Positions 52,232 to 62,699 of a stretch of DNA of 64,000 nt are shown here, piece by piece. Positions within the stretch are counted from its first letter, which is position 1. Each line of letters begins with the position of its first letter. This stretch comes from Torreya grandis. Taxonomy: Eukaryota > Streptophyta > Pinopsida > Cupressales > Taxaceae. A program made the translations under genes and the position numbers. Where the stretch lies: NCBI GenBank assembly GCA_037957365.1, contig JARHVA010000021.1, positions 2,907,501 through 2,971,500 on the forward strand, in the 5' to 3' direction. The notes under the pieces are model-generated. The model had not been told where the DNA came from and searched no databases. It saw only the letters and a list, made by a program, of their open reading frames with translations.

Positions 52232-53805
52232 ATTTTATCATAATTTGGAATTAATTGGTGTATTAAATCTAATTAAGATAAAATGATTTGAAGGGTAGAA
52301 AATGTTGTATATTGACTTATAACTAGCAGAATGAAAGTAAAGTATTGAAATAGATAAAGCTCAAATGAATGAATGAATAGAAATATGAAAAATAGAAAGA
52401 GAACAAGAATATTTAGCCGATTACTGCCTATTAGATTGATGTGTGAGACTAAAAGATAGTTGGAATGATTAACTCAAATCTAATTATGTACATGTAACTG
52501 AAACACCAACTATCACAATTCTAGGTCAGAATGAATTGGAAACAATCAGAATTGACTATATCTCTTGAATCCTAATGTTTGATCTCTCCTTGCATTAGAA
52601 AATAAATAACTAATGATATAGTTAAAAGGAAATTAAAGTACTAAAATGGACAAAGCTCAAAGGAATGCAATAAGCTAACTATGAAAAACATAAATAGGAT
52701 AAGAAGAATTAGCTGATTAATTTATTAGGTTGAATGTGTGTGAATTAAAGATAGATGGAATGATTAACTCATACCTAATTATGTGCATGTAATTGAAACA
52801 ATAACTGTCACTATTCTGGGCCAAAATTGATTGAAAATAGCTAAGATTGACTGTCTTTTGAACCCTAAGGATTGATATTAAAATGTGTTAGAAAACATAA
52901 AAATGATGATACAATCACCTACACCTAATTAAAATATGATTATATGTGGAAAATATACCTTCAACTTTGCGACCTACAAATGACCTTTTCAAGGTTGAAA
53001 CCCCTATTAGGGTTTATGATAGTTGAAAACATATAAAAATAAAAGGGCATGGGTGGGGATGCAATGGATTAAGTTGACTCTCATCACCCTCATGATGATT
53101 AAATTCTACTTACATATATAAATTACTCTGAAGAGGGAATCAAGCCCACGCAGTTCTCCCACCTAGAGTGCTTAGTGCAATATTTCTTCTTTGATACATA
53201 TATGCATATAGAAATGGATTGAATACTTTATAATGATTTGTTTGACTTGGATATAATAGGTTCATGACTTAGACAAATGTTGCTTCAGGTGAATAAAATT
53301 AAAATTAGGAAGTATAGGGAAGCTTCACTCAAATTTTAATAGTATAAATGTGCCCAAATAATGAAATTTCCAAGTGGTAGAATATGTGCTTTATATGTGC
53401 ATTTATAACAATCTAAAATGGGTGAAACCTCATGATAACTATTCTAAAAATATGGTCCAACCTATAAAGAAGGGTTTAAATTTAAAAAATGGCCATTTTT
53501 AGGAAATAGGTAAGATTGACTGATAAAGGTCTGGATTGATTGGTGATCTTGACCTGTGTGGGTTGATTTTGACTTAGAGAAGGTAAAGAACTTGAAATGC
53601 ACGTAAAAATTCTTAGAGGGTTTTTTAGCAATTAAGAAAATTTATGTAGGTATAGAACAACAAATTAGAATGGATGGGTTTGTATAAGTACTTAGGATAT
53701 AGTGAAGTGGTGAAATTAGACCAATTTAAAGGCTTAAGTCAAGTAAGGTAAATGCAGGCCAAAATTGACATTATCAAGCGTTTATGACCAAATTTGGTAT
53801 CTACA
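52232..53805 (-). repeat. 5' LTR of the outer gypsy element
   Basis: Counterpart of the split LTR at 38672-39297 plus 44289-44936. It is about 0.3 kb longer because it holds a tandem duplication. It ends CTACA next to the target duplication ATAGG. Confidence 0.92.
52300..52875 (-). repeat. 0.29-kb tandem duplication inside the 5' LTR
   Basis: Two diverged units about 293 bases apart share blocks such as TAAAGCTCAAA (52356) and CAAAGCTCAAA (52651), GGAATGATTAACTCA, and the unit end TTGAAYCCTAA. The other LTR of the same element has a single unit at 38720-39025. Confidence 0.8.
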
Positions 53806-53810
53806 ATAGG

Positions 53811-54480
53811 TCATCCCATCTAATGATAAAATTTTAAGGGTTGGTCTTAATTTCAAGTTGAAGGGTCTATATTTTTTCAAACCTTTCATAATGAAAAGTT
53901 GAAAGAAATATTTTTCAATTAGTTGTCTTTTGCTTCAACCTTTGATCAACCTAGTTCCCCATATTTCTCCCAGATCCTCAGTCATCTCAATCTTATCATC
54001 CCAGGCAAACCCCAAAATCAGGGTGTTGATAGATCCAAGGTCAAGTGGTCTCTTCCTCCTCCCACTTGGTTTAAATTGAACTTCAATAGTGCTGTAAAAG
54101 GTAATCTAGGCCCATTAGGAATGGGAGGTGTCATTAGGGATTCTTACAAGAATCTCAGGGTGACCTATGTGGGTCCTTTTGAGATATAAATAAATCACGT
54201 CTTTGAAGCCTAGGTACACTATGGGGCATCGATCTCATAGTAAATATTGGCATGGAGTATCTACAGATTGAGGGTGATTTAATGAATATTATAAATTTCT
54301 TAAAAGGCCTAACCAAATCATCCTAGAATATTTCCAGGATTATCAATGATGACATAAGTCTAATGTCCCAATTAAAAGGGGTAACAATAACACATGTGTA
54401 TAGATAAGGGAATAAGAGCGCTGATAAAATGGCCAATATAGGGGTTCATAAAAGTTCCTTTGCTAGCTAGTAAGATAATA
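53811..54480 (+). pseudogene. LINE RNase H (RVT_3), 3' part of a plus-strand LINE ORF2
   Basis: The frame reads LPPPTWFKLNFNSAVKGNLG and MGGVIRDSYKN, then in shifted frames LWGIDLIVNIGMEYLQIEGD and NKSADKMANIGV-like blocks. This is the RNase H found at the C-terminus of ORF2 in plant L1-type LINEs (WFKLNFDGA, GGVIRDS, EGDS, N..AD.LAN.G). The first Asp of the motif has become Asn (NFNSA). It starts just right of the gypsy target duplication, so that insertion or an earlier truncation removed the upstream ORF2. Confidence 0.8.
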
Positions 54481-54829
54481 ATTTTCCCACTGACATCATT
54501 CCCTTTATTGAATTAGATAACAAACATCCCATTTTTTGATATGATGATCTTATTAATGATGTTTCAAATCCAACGTAAGAGATCAAATGTCAATACATGT
54601 AAGGAAATAATAAATCGGTCCTTTCTCAAGGCCTTCTATGCTTGGTTCAAATTGGCCTCCCTCAGTAATAATTTATGTGGCTCCATTTCTAACACACATT
54701 TTAATTCTAAGGGTTTGAATAGGGAAGTTTACAATAGAAGCTCATATAAACACATTATAGGTGCTGACCATAATCAATTCAAACCCATATCCTATGAATA
54801 TTTAAAGGGGGATGAATATGTCTAGAACA

Positions 54830-55790
54830 AGATGGTTAAAAGAGGTCTGGTGACTTTCATGGAGTGACTAGTAGGTCATGATACTAGGATGTCAAAAGAT
54901 TTCACCCGAGGTTGGAAGGATAGGGAAGTTCATATGCATGGGTTAAGAATTCTGATAACTAAGGAACTCATTGGGGAGATAAAGGGTATAGAATATTTTG
55001 TAGTCAAATACTTTATGAAAAAAAAGAGGAAGGAGGAACTCATAAACATTTTATTTAGCAAGGAGAAGAAGAAACCCAAGGTTGCATTGCAGAAAGGGTT
55101 TGTGAGGATTGACTTGCCAAGAAGGTGGCCTGATGTTTGCCTACAGATCATGCATTATATCACATTAGAGGGTAAACACATGGTAATATTTTATCATCAC
55201 CTTATCTTGCCTAATCACTTCAAGGGTAATACTATCAATCTTCCATTTTTCCTTTTAAAATCGTTGGAAGTGATGGTTATGACTTTCAAGTGCAATCCCT
55301 TGGTGGATATTATCCACCAAGGGATGATACTATTACTATTTAAGAAGGGGGGACCATTATGGTTGATAATTATCATCGAGGTGATTAACATCCCTAGTGA
55401 ATAGGAAGAATCTGATAGGGATGAGGATTCTTCATGGAGTTTAAGTTCGATAAAGATGGGAAGGAACAAAGTAAATGGGATAGAGTTGAGTTGTCTCAAG
55501 AGGATTACAAAGTGAGAGGAAAGGAAAGGGGGACTCCTGTATATGTTCTCCCATTTCTAGTAGAGGCTATAGGTTTAGTTTTACCAAGAACAAGGAATAA
55601 ATTGAGCAATCCCTTGATAATATCTTTACCAAAAAATCAATCTAGAAACTACTTTACAATAAAATTATGGATGAAGTTAATAACCTAAAAGGACTTATGG
55701 CTCACAGGATGGAAGAAATGAAGTTCAAAAAAGAACATGTAGGCTTTGATGTGCTCACTCCCTAAGGCAACAACACTTCTTAGAGAAATG
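54830..55790 (+). pseudogene. ORF-X of the plus-strand LINE (unknown function)
   Basis: A 171-codon open stretch (54889-55404) plus flanks gives SKDFTRGWKDREVHMHGLRI, LITKELIGEIKGIE, RRWPDVCLQIMHYITLEGK, FYHHLILPNHFKGNTINLPF and SLEVMVMTF, HQGMILL. It is followed, after stops, by an acidic tail and a probable coiled coil (LKGLMAHRMEEMKFKKEHVG). The block LEG..FY.YHL...NHFK.N.I..PF.LL.SLE is shared with 60248-60480 on the minus strand. In both places the frame lies just downstream of a LINE RNase H. I do not recognise the family with certainty; it has the look of the 'putative plant transposon protein' type. The function is unknown. Confidence 0.55.
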
Positions 55791-55799
55791 ACATGGAGG

Positions 55800-57230
55800 A
55801 TGACAACAAGGAGTCTAAAAAGGAGGAGGATCCTAAGCTTACTAGTCTAAAGTGCAAGAAGTATAGCGAGAACAAAGATCAGTCTATTGGGAAACTATTG
55901 GGTGAATATTTTGTCATCAACTAACTGAAGACTAAATTTTTATATCAGTCACAACATAATGAGATAAATCTCTCCTCTCAGCAAGGGGAGGCTCCCTATA
56001 AACTATTATAAACTAAACCTATACTAAATACTAACTGGGGGGTAGAATCACACCATCCATTTCTCTTTTTTCAGAAATGATGTTCACAAAATAGAGGAAA
56101 ACTCCTATGTGATAATTGAATCCATTTCTCTTTTTTTAGAAATGATGTTCATAAAACAACATAAAAACTTCTTGGGTGATAACTGGATCCACAAGAAATC
56201 CATGAAAGCACAAAGTCTTTTGTTGCTTCTCTTACTGATTAAGTACGTAGGACACTGTAGAATGAAGTGTAGCCCAAAGTATTCACCGCAAACTAAAATA
56301 GAGTATATGATCACAAAGGATAAAATTAGTTCAAAGCCTTTCCAATATCCTTTATGTTGAAATGTAAAAAACACAAGCTAAAGATAATTATGGTAGCACA
56401 AAGTCTCTACAATTGGCTTCAGGACATCTTCCAGATTATTTTCACTTGCTCTGATTATTTGATCAAATGGATAAGACTGTATTTAGGAAAAGGAAATAAG
56501 AGAAATTTCCTACATAACACAAGTTATTTAAACAAAAAGTTTGAAAGGTCACTTGCTTTCTCATTCACCTGATGAAATATGATTAACAATCTGAGCTCAA
56601 AGTCTAAAAAATGCCTTTCAATTTGGATATAGTTTTGCTTCTAATAACTGAGAGATCTCCTTCATTCAAAATGAGAGATTACAATATATAGCATCCAAAG
56701 AAAGAATTTGGCACTTATTTTCACAAAATGGCCCATGCTACATTGAATGCATTGGAAAGAGGAAGTTCTATGTAGGGGCCATGATGGAGTAGGTTACCAG
56801 TCCTAACTTTGGAGTTTAACTCATATCAAATGTCTTCTCCAAAGCATGGGTTCCTTGATCCTCTGAAAGGCAAGGCCACTCTTCTTTATGATACTTACAT
56901 GACTATCCACTCATCTTTACTCAAATAAAGAAAAATAGGTCACACCATTGAATGATTGCACTCTTTGATATCCACCTGGTGGATTGTTCTACCGACTGGA
57001 ATAAATTTTCCACCAATGTTTCTAGATTCTCTATTTGATTCCCTCTTTCCTTGCTATATTTTCTCTCTTCTTGCTGATTCGAGCTCTCAGGGCTATCTTC
57101 TCACCTTTTGCTAGCTTCTTCAACTCATTTCTTAGCAGATCACTAAGTTTATCCTCAAGTCTGCATTATTTGAAAATCAATGGTTATTCCATCATCCTGA
57201 ATTTGACATCTACGGGGACGCCACTAGTTG
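55800..57230. other. Unassigned DNA with a short tandem duplication
   Basis: No gene is supported. On the minus strand, 56990-57230 reads as a Lys/Arg/Glu-rich helix-like stretch (RNELKKLAKGEKIALRARIS) that could be part of another dead coiled-coil ORF. A GHCRMKC half zinc knuckle can be read on the plus strand near 56265, but its first two Cys are absent. Confidence 0.3.
56056..56187 (+). repeat. 65-base tandem duplication
   Basis: Two adjacent units start TCCATTTCTCTTTTTT and contain AGAAATGATGTTCA, then a diverged end (GATAATTGAA and GATAACTGGA). Confidence 0.8.
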
Positions 57231-57231
57231 C

Positions 57232-57580
57232 TTGAACCATTTTGAACCTTGAACCATCTTTTTAGAGTTCACTAGTTTAATGGTTCAATGGTTCAACGGC
57301 TCAATATTTTATGTTTTACAAAGAGTTGCATTCACTCAGTCTTCTTATGAATTCAATTCAATGTATCATTGAACCAACTATTTGAAACTTTCACTGGAAC
57401 CTTCCACTCAAACCTTTGAACCGTTTTGAACCTTTGAACCATTTTGAACCTTTAAACCATTTTGAAGTAGAGTTCAATGGTTCAACAATTCAACGGTTCA
57501 ATGGTTCAGTGGCATTCATTTCAAATCATTGAACCCCACTATTGAACCATATATCATTTAATCTCAACATCGAACCATCC
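57232..57580. repeat. Cluster of TTGAACC / GGTTCAA repeats with inverted halves
   Basis: At least a dozen TTGAACC or TTTGAACC words are followed by GGTTCAA words in the opposite sense, in two similar blocks (57232-57310 and 57405-57515). Each block has a left half with TTGAACCATTTTGAACC and a right half with ATGGTTCAATGGTTCA, separated by GAGTTCA. The two halves could pair as a hairpin. Confidence 0.85.
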
Positions 57581-58016
57581 TTATCAATTTTAGGAAATGC
57601 TTTCAAGTGTTTTGAATTGTTCCTTGTTCATTTTCTTGACTGAAAAACCCTTTGAAAACGAGAGATTTCCTTTTGCCAAAAAGACCTGGGTAATTGGATA
57701 ACTTGACTGATCAGAACATTTTTGAGAAGGAAGGAAACCATTTCTTGGCCTACAGGACCAAAATGGTTAACATGTTGACTACAAAAATGAGTGGCTGAAT
57801 TTGGGGACAACAACAGGCTCTAGTTAGGGAAATTCCATCAGTTGTACTCTAAAATGGTTGAAGGGAGTATAATCTAGACTCTAAGTTCCTTCATTCATGA
57901 CATTGGGCCACAGAGTCAAGCCACCCAAAAAAAGAAAGATGCCAAAAAAACCAAATGAACAACATAAAACAAAAAAAGTCTATACAAATGTACAACTTGA
58001 CTTATCTGATACTTCA

Positions 58017-58680
58017 AGGATTGAAGTGCTTTGGATGCTGCCCACTACAAGGCAGTGAGAATGGCGTCCCATCTCGATATCTCAATAAGAAACTATTATC
58101 GCCACTAAATTGATGGATGTCGAATGGAACTCTCCATAAGGAATCAAAATTTTTGTGCATTTCCTTTGGTTCTCTCCTCTTGTCCCATAACAAGACTTGA
58201 TATCCAATCTGAAACTTGTGAATCCTTGCTTTCTAGTCAAAAAGTTTCTTCACCCGATTTTGATGTTTAGTAATGCAGTCCACTACTATAGTTTGTTTCT
58301 CTTCTAACTCAGTCAGACACATGATTCTTTTGTCAATAGAACTTTAAAAATTTGAATCTTCTACTGCCTTTGCCAACTTCAATGCTGGTAATTCCAAGGT
58401 AATGGGTATTTTTGTATTTAGACCATACAAAATTTGGAATGGGGACATACCTATTACCCTCTTAGTTGTAATCCTATCTGCCCATAAAGCATCAAACAAT
58501 GCTTTATGCCAAGTCCTCTAATTTTCATCAACCATTTTCCTGATGATAGTAACTAGATATTTGTTACTTGACACAGGCATGATTTCTATCACTGAATTCC
58601 ATCATATGCTTACCAGCTTTGGAGAAAAATTGGAGATCACCAAACTTCGTCATTCTTACCAATGATTGGAGAAAAATTGT
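58017..58680 (-). pseudogene. Gypsy integrase, C-terminal half
   Basis: Read on the minus strand: TKFGDLQFFSKAGKHMMEFS, then SSNKYLVTIIRKMVDEN, RTWHKALFDALWADRITTKR, GMSPFQILYGLNTKIP, LELPALKLAKAVEDS, IHKFQIGYQVLLWDKRREPK and FDSLWRVPFDIHQF. This matches the end of gypsy integrase, related to the copy at 17.3-18.1 kb (MxDxxxxWHxxLxxALWADR, SPYxILYGKEAxxP). It ends with a stop at 58017. The catalytic core upstream is missing, and no LTR is seen next to it, so it is an isolated fragment. Confidence 0.88.
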
Positions 58681-59274
58681 AGCCCATTCATCGAATTGTT
58701 GAGGATGATGTCCAAGTAATTATTTATATTTATCTTGCGCTCTATTTTTTTGTGTTTGTGGGGTGAGAATTTGATACAATCATCTATCAATGTTTCTTGG
58801 ACACTTTATTTTTTTAAGTAGCTTGCATTACAAGGGTTCGAAGAAATTATATTATTTTTAAATTATTAAGATATACAGTTTATTTAATCTAACTGAAGAA
58901 AATTGTATAGCACAATATAGGTAAAATAAATTATTGTAATTATTTTCTGTTACTTGTACGACAATTGAAGTTGACATGGCACCTTATTTTCTATAATTCA
59001 ATAATTCAAATTTATATATGGCGTGTTATTTAGAATAATTATTGACTGGTATTTTATTATCATTCATAAAATAAATATCCTCCAAGAAAAATTCATAAAA
59101 GGAAGGTGGTAGGTCTGAAAACAAATCTGTGTGGTTTTAAGAGTTTCTAAATTCAATTTCTTTCATCCACTTGTATAGCATGTAAAAAGGAATATTTGAA
59201 TAGATAAATTTAATGGATATGTATTTATTTTTATTTTGTGATTATTCCTAAATTTTGTATGGTGGGTTGAAATA
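58680..59274. other. AT-rich DNA between the integrase fragment and the LINE 3' end
   Basis: Nothing recognisable. The right edge at 59274 is set by the A-rich tail of the minus-strand LINE. Confidence 0.3.
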
Positions 59275-59469
59275 TTTTTTTGTGTGTTTTTGATAAGGTA
59301 AGGTGGCAAACCAGGGGCCGAACCCTTTACTGAGCAAAAAATACAAGAAGGAAATCAAACAAAATATGCCTTTAGAGAGACAATGACACTAGCCGAGAAA
59401 CAACAGACATAGAAACAAAACACAATAAATGGAAAGCCCAGAGTCAGAGAGGACTCTCCTTACATAACC

Positions 59470-60780
59470 ATTGATTTGAGAAGATCATTGAGTTTATCAG
59501 TATTCTTCATGTTGTTATCATGCCTAGTATTACCCACCTCTTTCAACATAGACATGTTCAGGAGAATTGTACTCCAGAGTCCTTTGGCAAAAATCTACTC
59601 CAGCCTCTGAATACGATCCTTCAGGGCCCCAATTTTAGCTTTTCAGTCAGTCTCATTCTCAATATCCTCGTCAACTTCCTCGACATACATTTTCCCCTTA
59701 TTGTCAGTAGTTTCCATAGTGTCAGCACTATGCTCCTTAGTAACCTCAAAATCCCTAGTCTCCTACTTCCTTCTAGTGTCCTCCAAAATTTCTTGGATTT
59801 CTAGCTCCTTAGACTCTTCCTCTTGGATTGCTTCTTTCGAAGCACTTTCTGACTAATCAATCAGTTTGGCCTTCAGGGTAGGTTTACCAGCAATCCACCC
59901 TGATCTTTGAACTCTGGAGGAGAATCCTTATTAATTTTGGAAGACTTGTAAGATTTACCCTCTTGGCCCCCCATCGCCCTACCCAAAATTTTATGGGTCC
60001 CCTCCGTGGTCTCTTTAATATTCTCTTCCTCTTCATAAACCTTTCTCTTCTTACCCTTTTTGCTCATAAAGGAGCTGGGGGTATCAACAAGGATCTCTTA
60101 TGGGGTGGAGAAAGAAACATCTTTTGTTTTGGTAGGATCAGGGGAAAAATAGGACTCATTAATAGCATCGCCAGACACTGGGTTGGAAGGAATGTCTTCA
60201 CTATCAATTTTGATAGTCTCGGATGGCTCTAGGGCTCGGTGAAAGTTTTATAAGTAGAAAATTAGTCCTTGGTGTAGGGGAATAGGGTTCATATCTAGCT
60301 TCTTAGCCATTTTAGCTCTCACCCTTAAGATAGAGTGTTCCAAAGAGGAGAGCAGGTAAAAAGGGAAACTAATAATAGCATTGCGCTTGAAGTGATTTAA
60401 CAAAGGGAGGTGGTAATTATAGAACCTAGTAAATTGACCTTCGAGCATGAATTACTTCATGACAATGAAGCACACTCCATCCCATGGCTCTAGAAGTTTA
60501 GCGTGCTCGAATCCTCCTTGATACGGGATGAGTTCTTCTCCCTCACCCAGAAGCAGTTTGTGGCTTTCAAGATCCATAATTTTTGTTTTCCTTTAAAGTT
60601 TTATTCCCTGCATGGTCATTCTCGTGGCCATAGAAATCACCTTTTTAGAGATTTCAAAACTAATTCCACCCATTAAGCCTTTCTAGATATGGGATGATTC
60701 CCCCTTATTTACATTAATGCCAAACGAGTGGATTATCTTTGAATTCACAATAGGAGACAGGTTCAGTTCAAATACGGTCT
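59470..60780 (-). pseudogene. ORF-X of the minus-strand LINE (unknown function)
   Basis: The frame can be followed with a few stops and shifts. SFGINVNKGESSHI leads to GGISFEISKKVISMATRM, then PWDGVCFIVMK, a stop, and LEGQFTRFYNYHLPLLNHFK, SFPFYLLSSLEHSI and PIPLHQGLIF (60480-60248). A basic patch MSKKGKKRKVYEEEENIKE (60067) follows, and finally an acidic coiled-coil tail (KEAIQEEESKELEIQEILED and MYVEEVDEDIENETD). The core is homologous to 54889-55404. It sits between the RNase H of ORF2 and the A-rich tail, so it seems to be part of the same transcript. It might bind nucleic acid through its basic patch, but that is a guess. It might also be the ORF1 of an adjacent, otherwise lost copy. Confidence 0.55.
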
Positions 60781-61199
60781 CCTCCCATTTTGTATTTGCA
60801 GACCCAAACCGTGGAGTTCCTAAGTTTAGCCTTCAGCTTTGAAATGGTTGCTAACCCTTTTTTTGTTTATGCATAATGAAGTTGTGATGGATCATTATTC
60901 AAAATACCCTACAGAGATGACGTTGTCTACTCCCATGCTTGGAAATTATTTCCCATTGATTTTCATGATGAAACCCGCATGCCTCAACCTCATGATACAA
61001 TGAATCATGAATGATTGTCAAACAAGTACCAAAGTTATCAAGTTTCAAAATCCAAAATGGCCCTCTCCAAATGGACCACCTCTGAGAGATATCCTTGTCA
61101 TAAATGTGCCTCATTCTTGACAAGTCATCTCCTTTTGAATAATATCCCTAATGTTTAAGGGAATATGAACACCTTGTCACCACACCCTCCAACCAGAAA

Positions 61200-62070
61200 A
61201 TTGCTGACCAAGGTTGGCACAAGCATCAACGACCCTATTTCCCTCTCTGTAAATATGGAAAATCTCTACTCTAGAAAACTTTTGTAAAATAAATTAAATA
61301 TCTGTAATGATGTCTTTTAGCTTAATTCCCACATTAGATGCTTTATTAACTACATCTATGACCATTTTAGAGTCTCCTTGTATAATCAAGTTCCTTATTC
61401 CTAGGGATATAGCTAACTTTAACCCCCATAGTAGAGCCATTGCTTCAGCATAGTTGTTGCTCTGGCATCCTATTCCACTAGCATAGATAGCAGACATCCA
61501 TACTTTATCATTCCTTATAATTCCTCCTCCACTAGCTTTACCATCTGACTTGGATGCCCCATCAAAGTTGAGTTTCATCCAATTAGGCTTTGGGGGGATC
61601 TATTTAGTATTTAGTCTCTATAGCATTTTAGAGTTATTATACCCAGGGATCTGGTTTAAAACCTTCCATTTGGTTGCAATTTAGTTTTTAATTTGAGATA
61701 GGGGTTTCTCCGCAACACAAATATGAGCTGTTGTGACACTTTCCATAATGGTCTTAACAAAGGAGTTAAACATTTGAGATGCATTTCTAGTAGTGTCCCT
61801 AAAAATTCTATGGTTACGTTCTTTCCATAAAATCTAGCTCAAATATGGTAGAGTTTGCTTTCATAATTCCATAAGCCAAGGATGTGTGAAGGTTGGATTC
61901 TAGCTGAGAATTACTTCTTTAAGGTCAAAATTACAGACCCATTCAATACCAAAGTTATTAAGTATTGTGCCCCATAATTTTTGGGCAAAATCACAGTGGA
62001 TGAAGAGGTGTGAAACTGATTCCTCTTTTGAACCACACAAGAAACATCTATTAACTAGGGTAAACCCTCT
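61200..62070 (-). pseudogene. LINE zinc-finger region and RNase H
   Basis: Near 62040-61950 the minus strand gives CFLCGSKEESVSHLFIHCDF and AQKLWGTIL, the zf-RVT motif of plant LINE ORF2 (CxxC...ExxxHLFxxC...W). An open stretch follows at 61578-61294: MKLNFDGASKSDGKASGGGI, NNYAEAMALLWGLKLAISLG and IQGDSKMVIDV. Then FHIYREGNRVVDACANLGQ (near 61240) completes an RVT_3 RNase H. The catalytic residues D (NFDGA), E (AEAMAL), D (GDS) and D (VVDA) are all visible. Confidence 0.88.
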
Positions 62071-62699
62071 CTTTTGAAGGTTATCCTAAGTTAGGATTTT
62101 GTTATAAGTAGCAGCCCACTAGAACATGTTAATTTACGGAATAAGTTTATGATTCCAAACCTTTTTCCATACATATTTATTCTGAGCTTCAGGAATGAGC
62201 AGATGGTAAGCAGATTTGACAGAGAATGATCCATTCTTATCTGGCCACCAATTTTGTTCATCCTCCCAGGGGAAGAGAGGGATTCTAATCTCTTAAACGC
62301 ACTGCTGGATCTCCCACAATCTAGGGAAAAGCTCAGGTTGGTGATCACAGCAGTCCAATAGATTTTTCCATCTCCTCATCCCATTGTTATTTTCCATATA
62401 ATCACTGACCCTATCTCCAAAAAATTGGGTAGCCAAGTCAACAATCTCTCCATAGTTTCCTTGTGTGATGAGAGCCTTGTCCTTTAACCTGATATCATCC
62501 TAGAATTTAATATGCCAGCCATTTTGAAGTTTCCATCTAATTCCCTATTTAAGAAGGCTTCTACTTTTTAGCATTTTATTCCATATCACAGATCCTTGGG
62601 GTAATCCCATCTGTTGAAGAAAGTTGGAATCATCAATGATATGGATGTATTTGGCATACATTATTTCCCCCTAATCATTATTTTTATGGATCAGGTTCC

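Larger units (their letters stand above)
38672..53805 (-). mobile_element. Tat-like Ty3/gypsy element with a nested copia element
   Basis: The element is flanked by a perfect five-base duplication, ATAGG (38667-38671 and 53806-53810). In minus orientation its LTRs start TGTAGGCACTTAAATT / TGTAGATACCAAATT and end TGATAAACA or a mutated form. A polypurine-like tract AAATGGGAGACAAA lies just before the left-hand (3') LTR. The interior has protease, RT, two RNase H regions and integrase in the order normal for Tat elements. The left LTR is split by a copia insertion at 39298-44283. Gag is largely missing. No known primer site is evident; TTGGTGAAGTC lies at the expected place. Confidence 0.92.

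Noticed and set aside
54541..54825. 94-codon open frame between RNase H and ORF-X
   Set aside because: It has no counterpart in the minus-strand LINE copy and no domain; probably spacer.
56222..56290. Half of a CCHC zinc knuckle (GHCRMKC)
   Set aside because: The first two Cys are absent in every frame, and no gag domain lies nearby.
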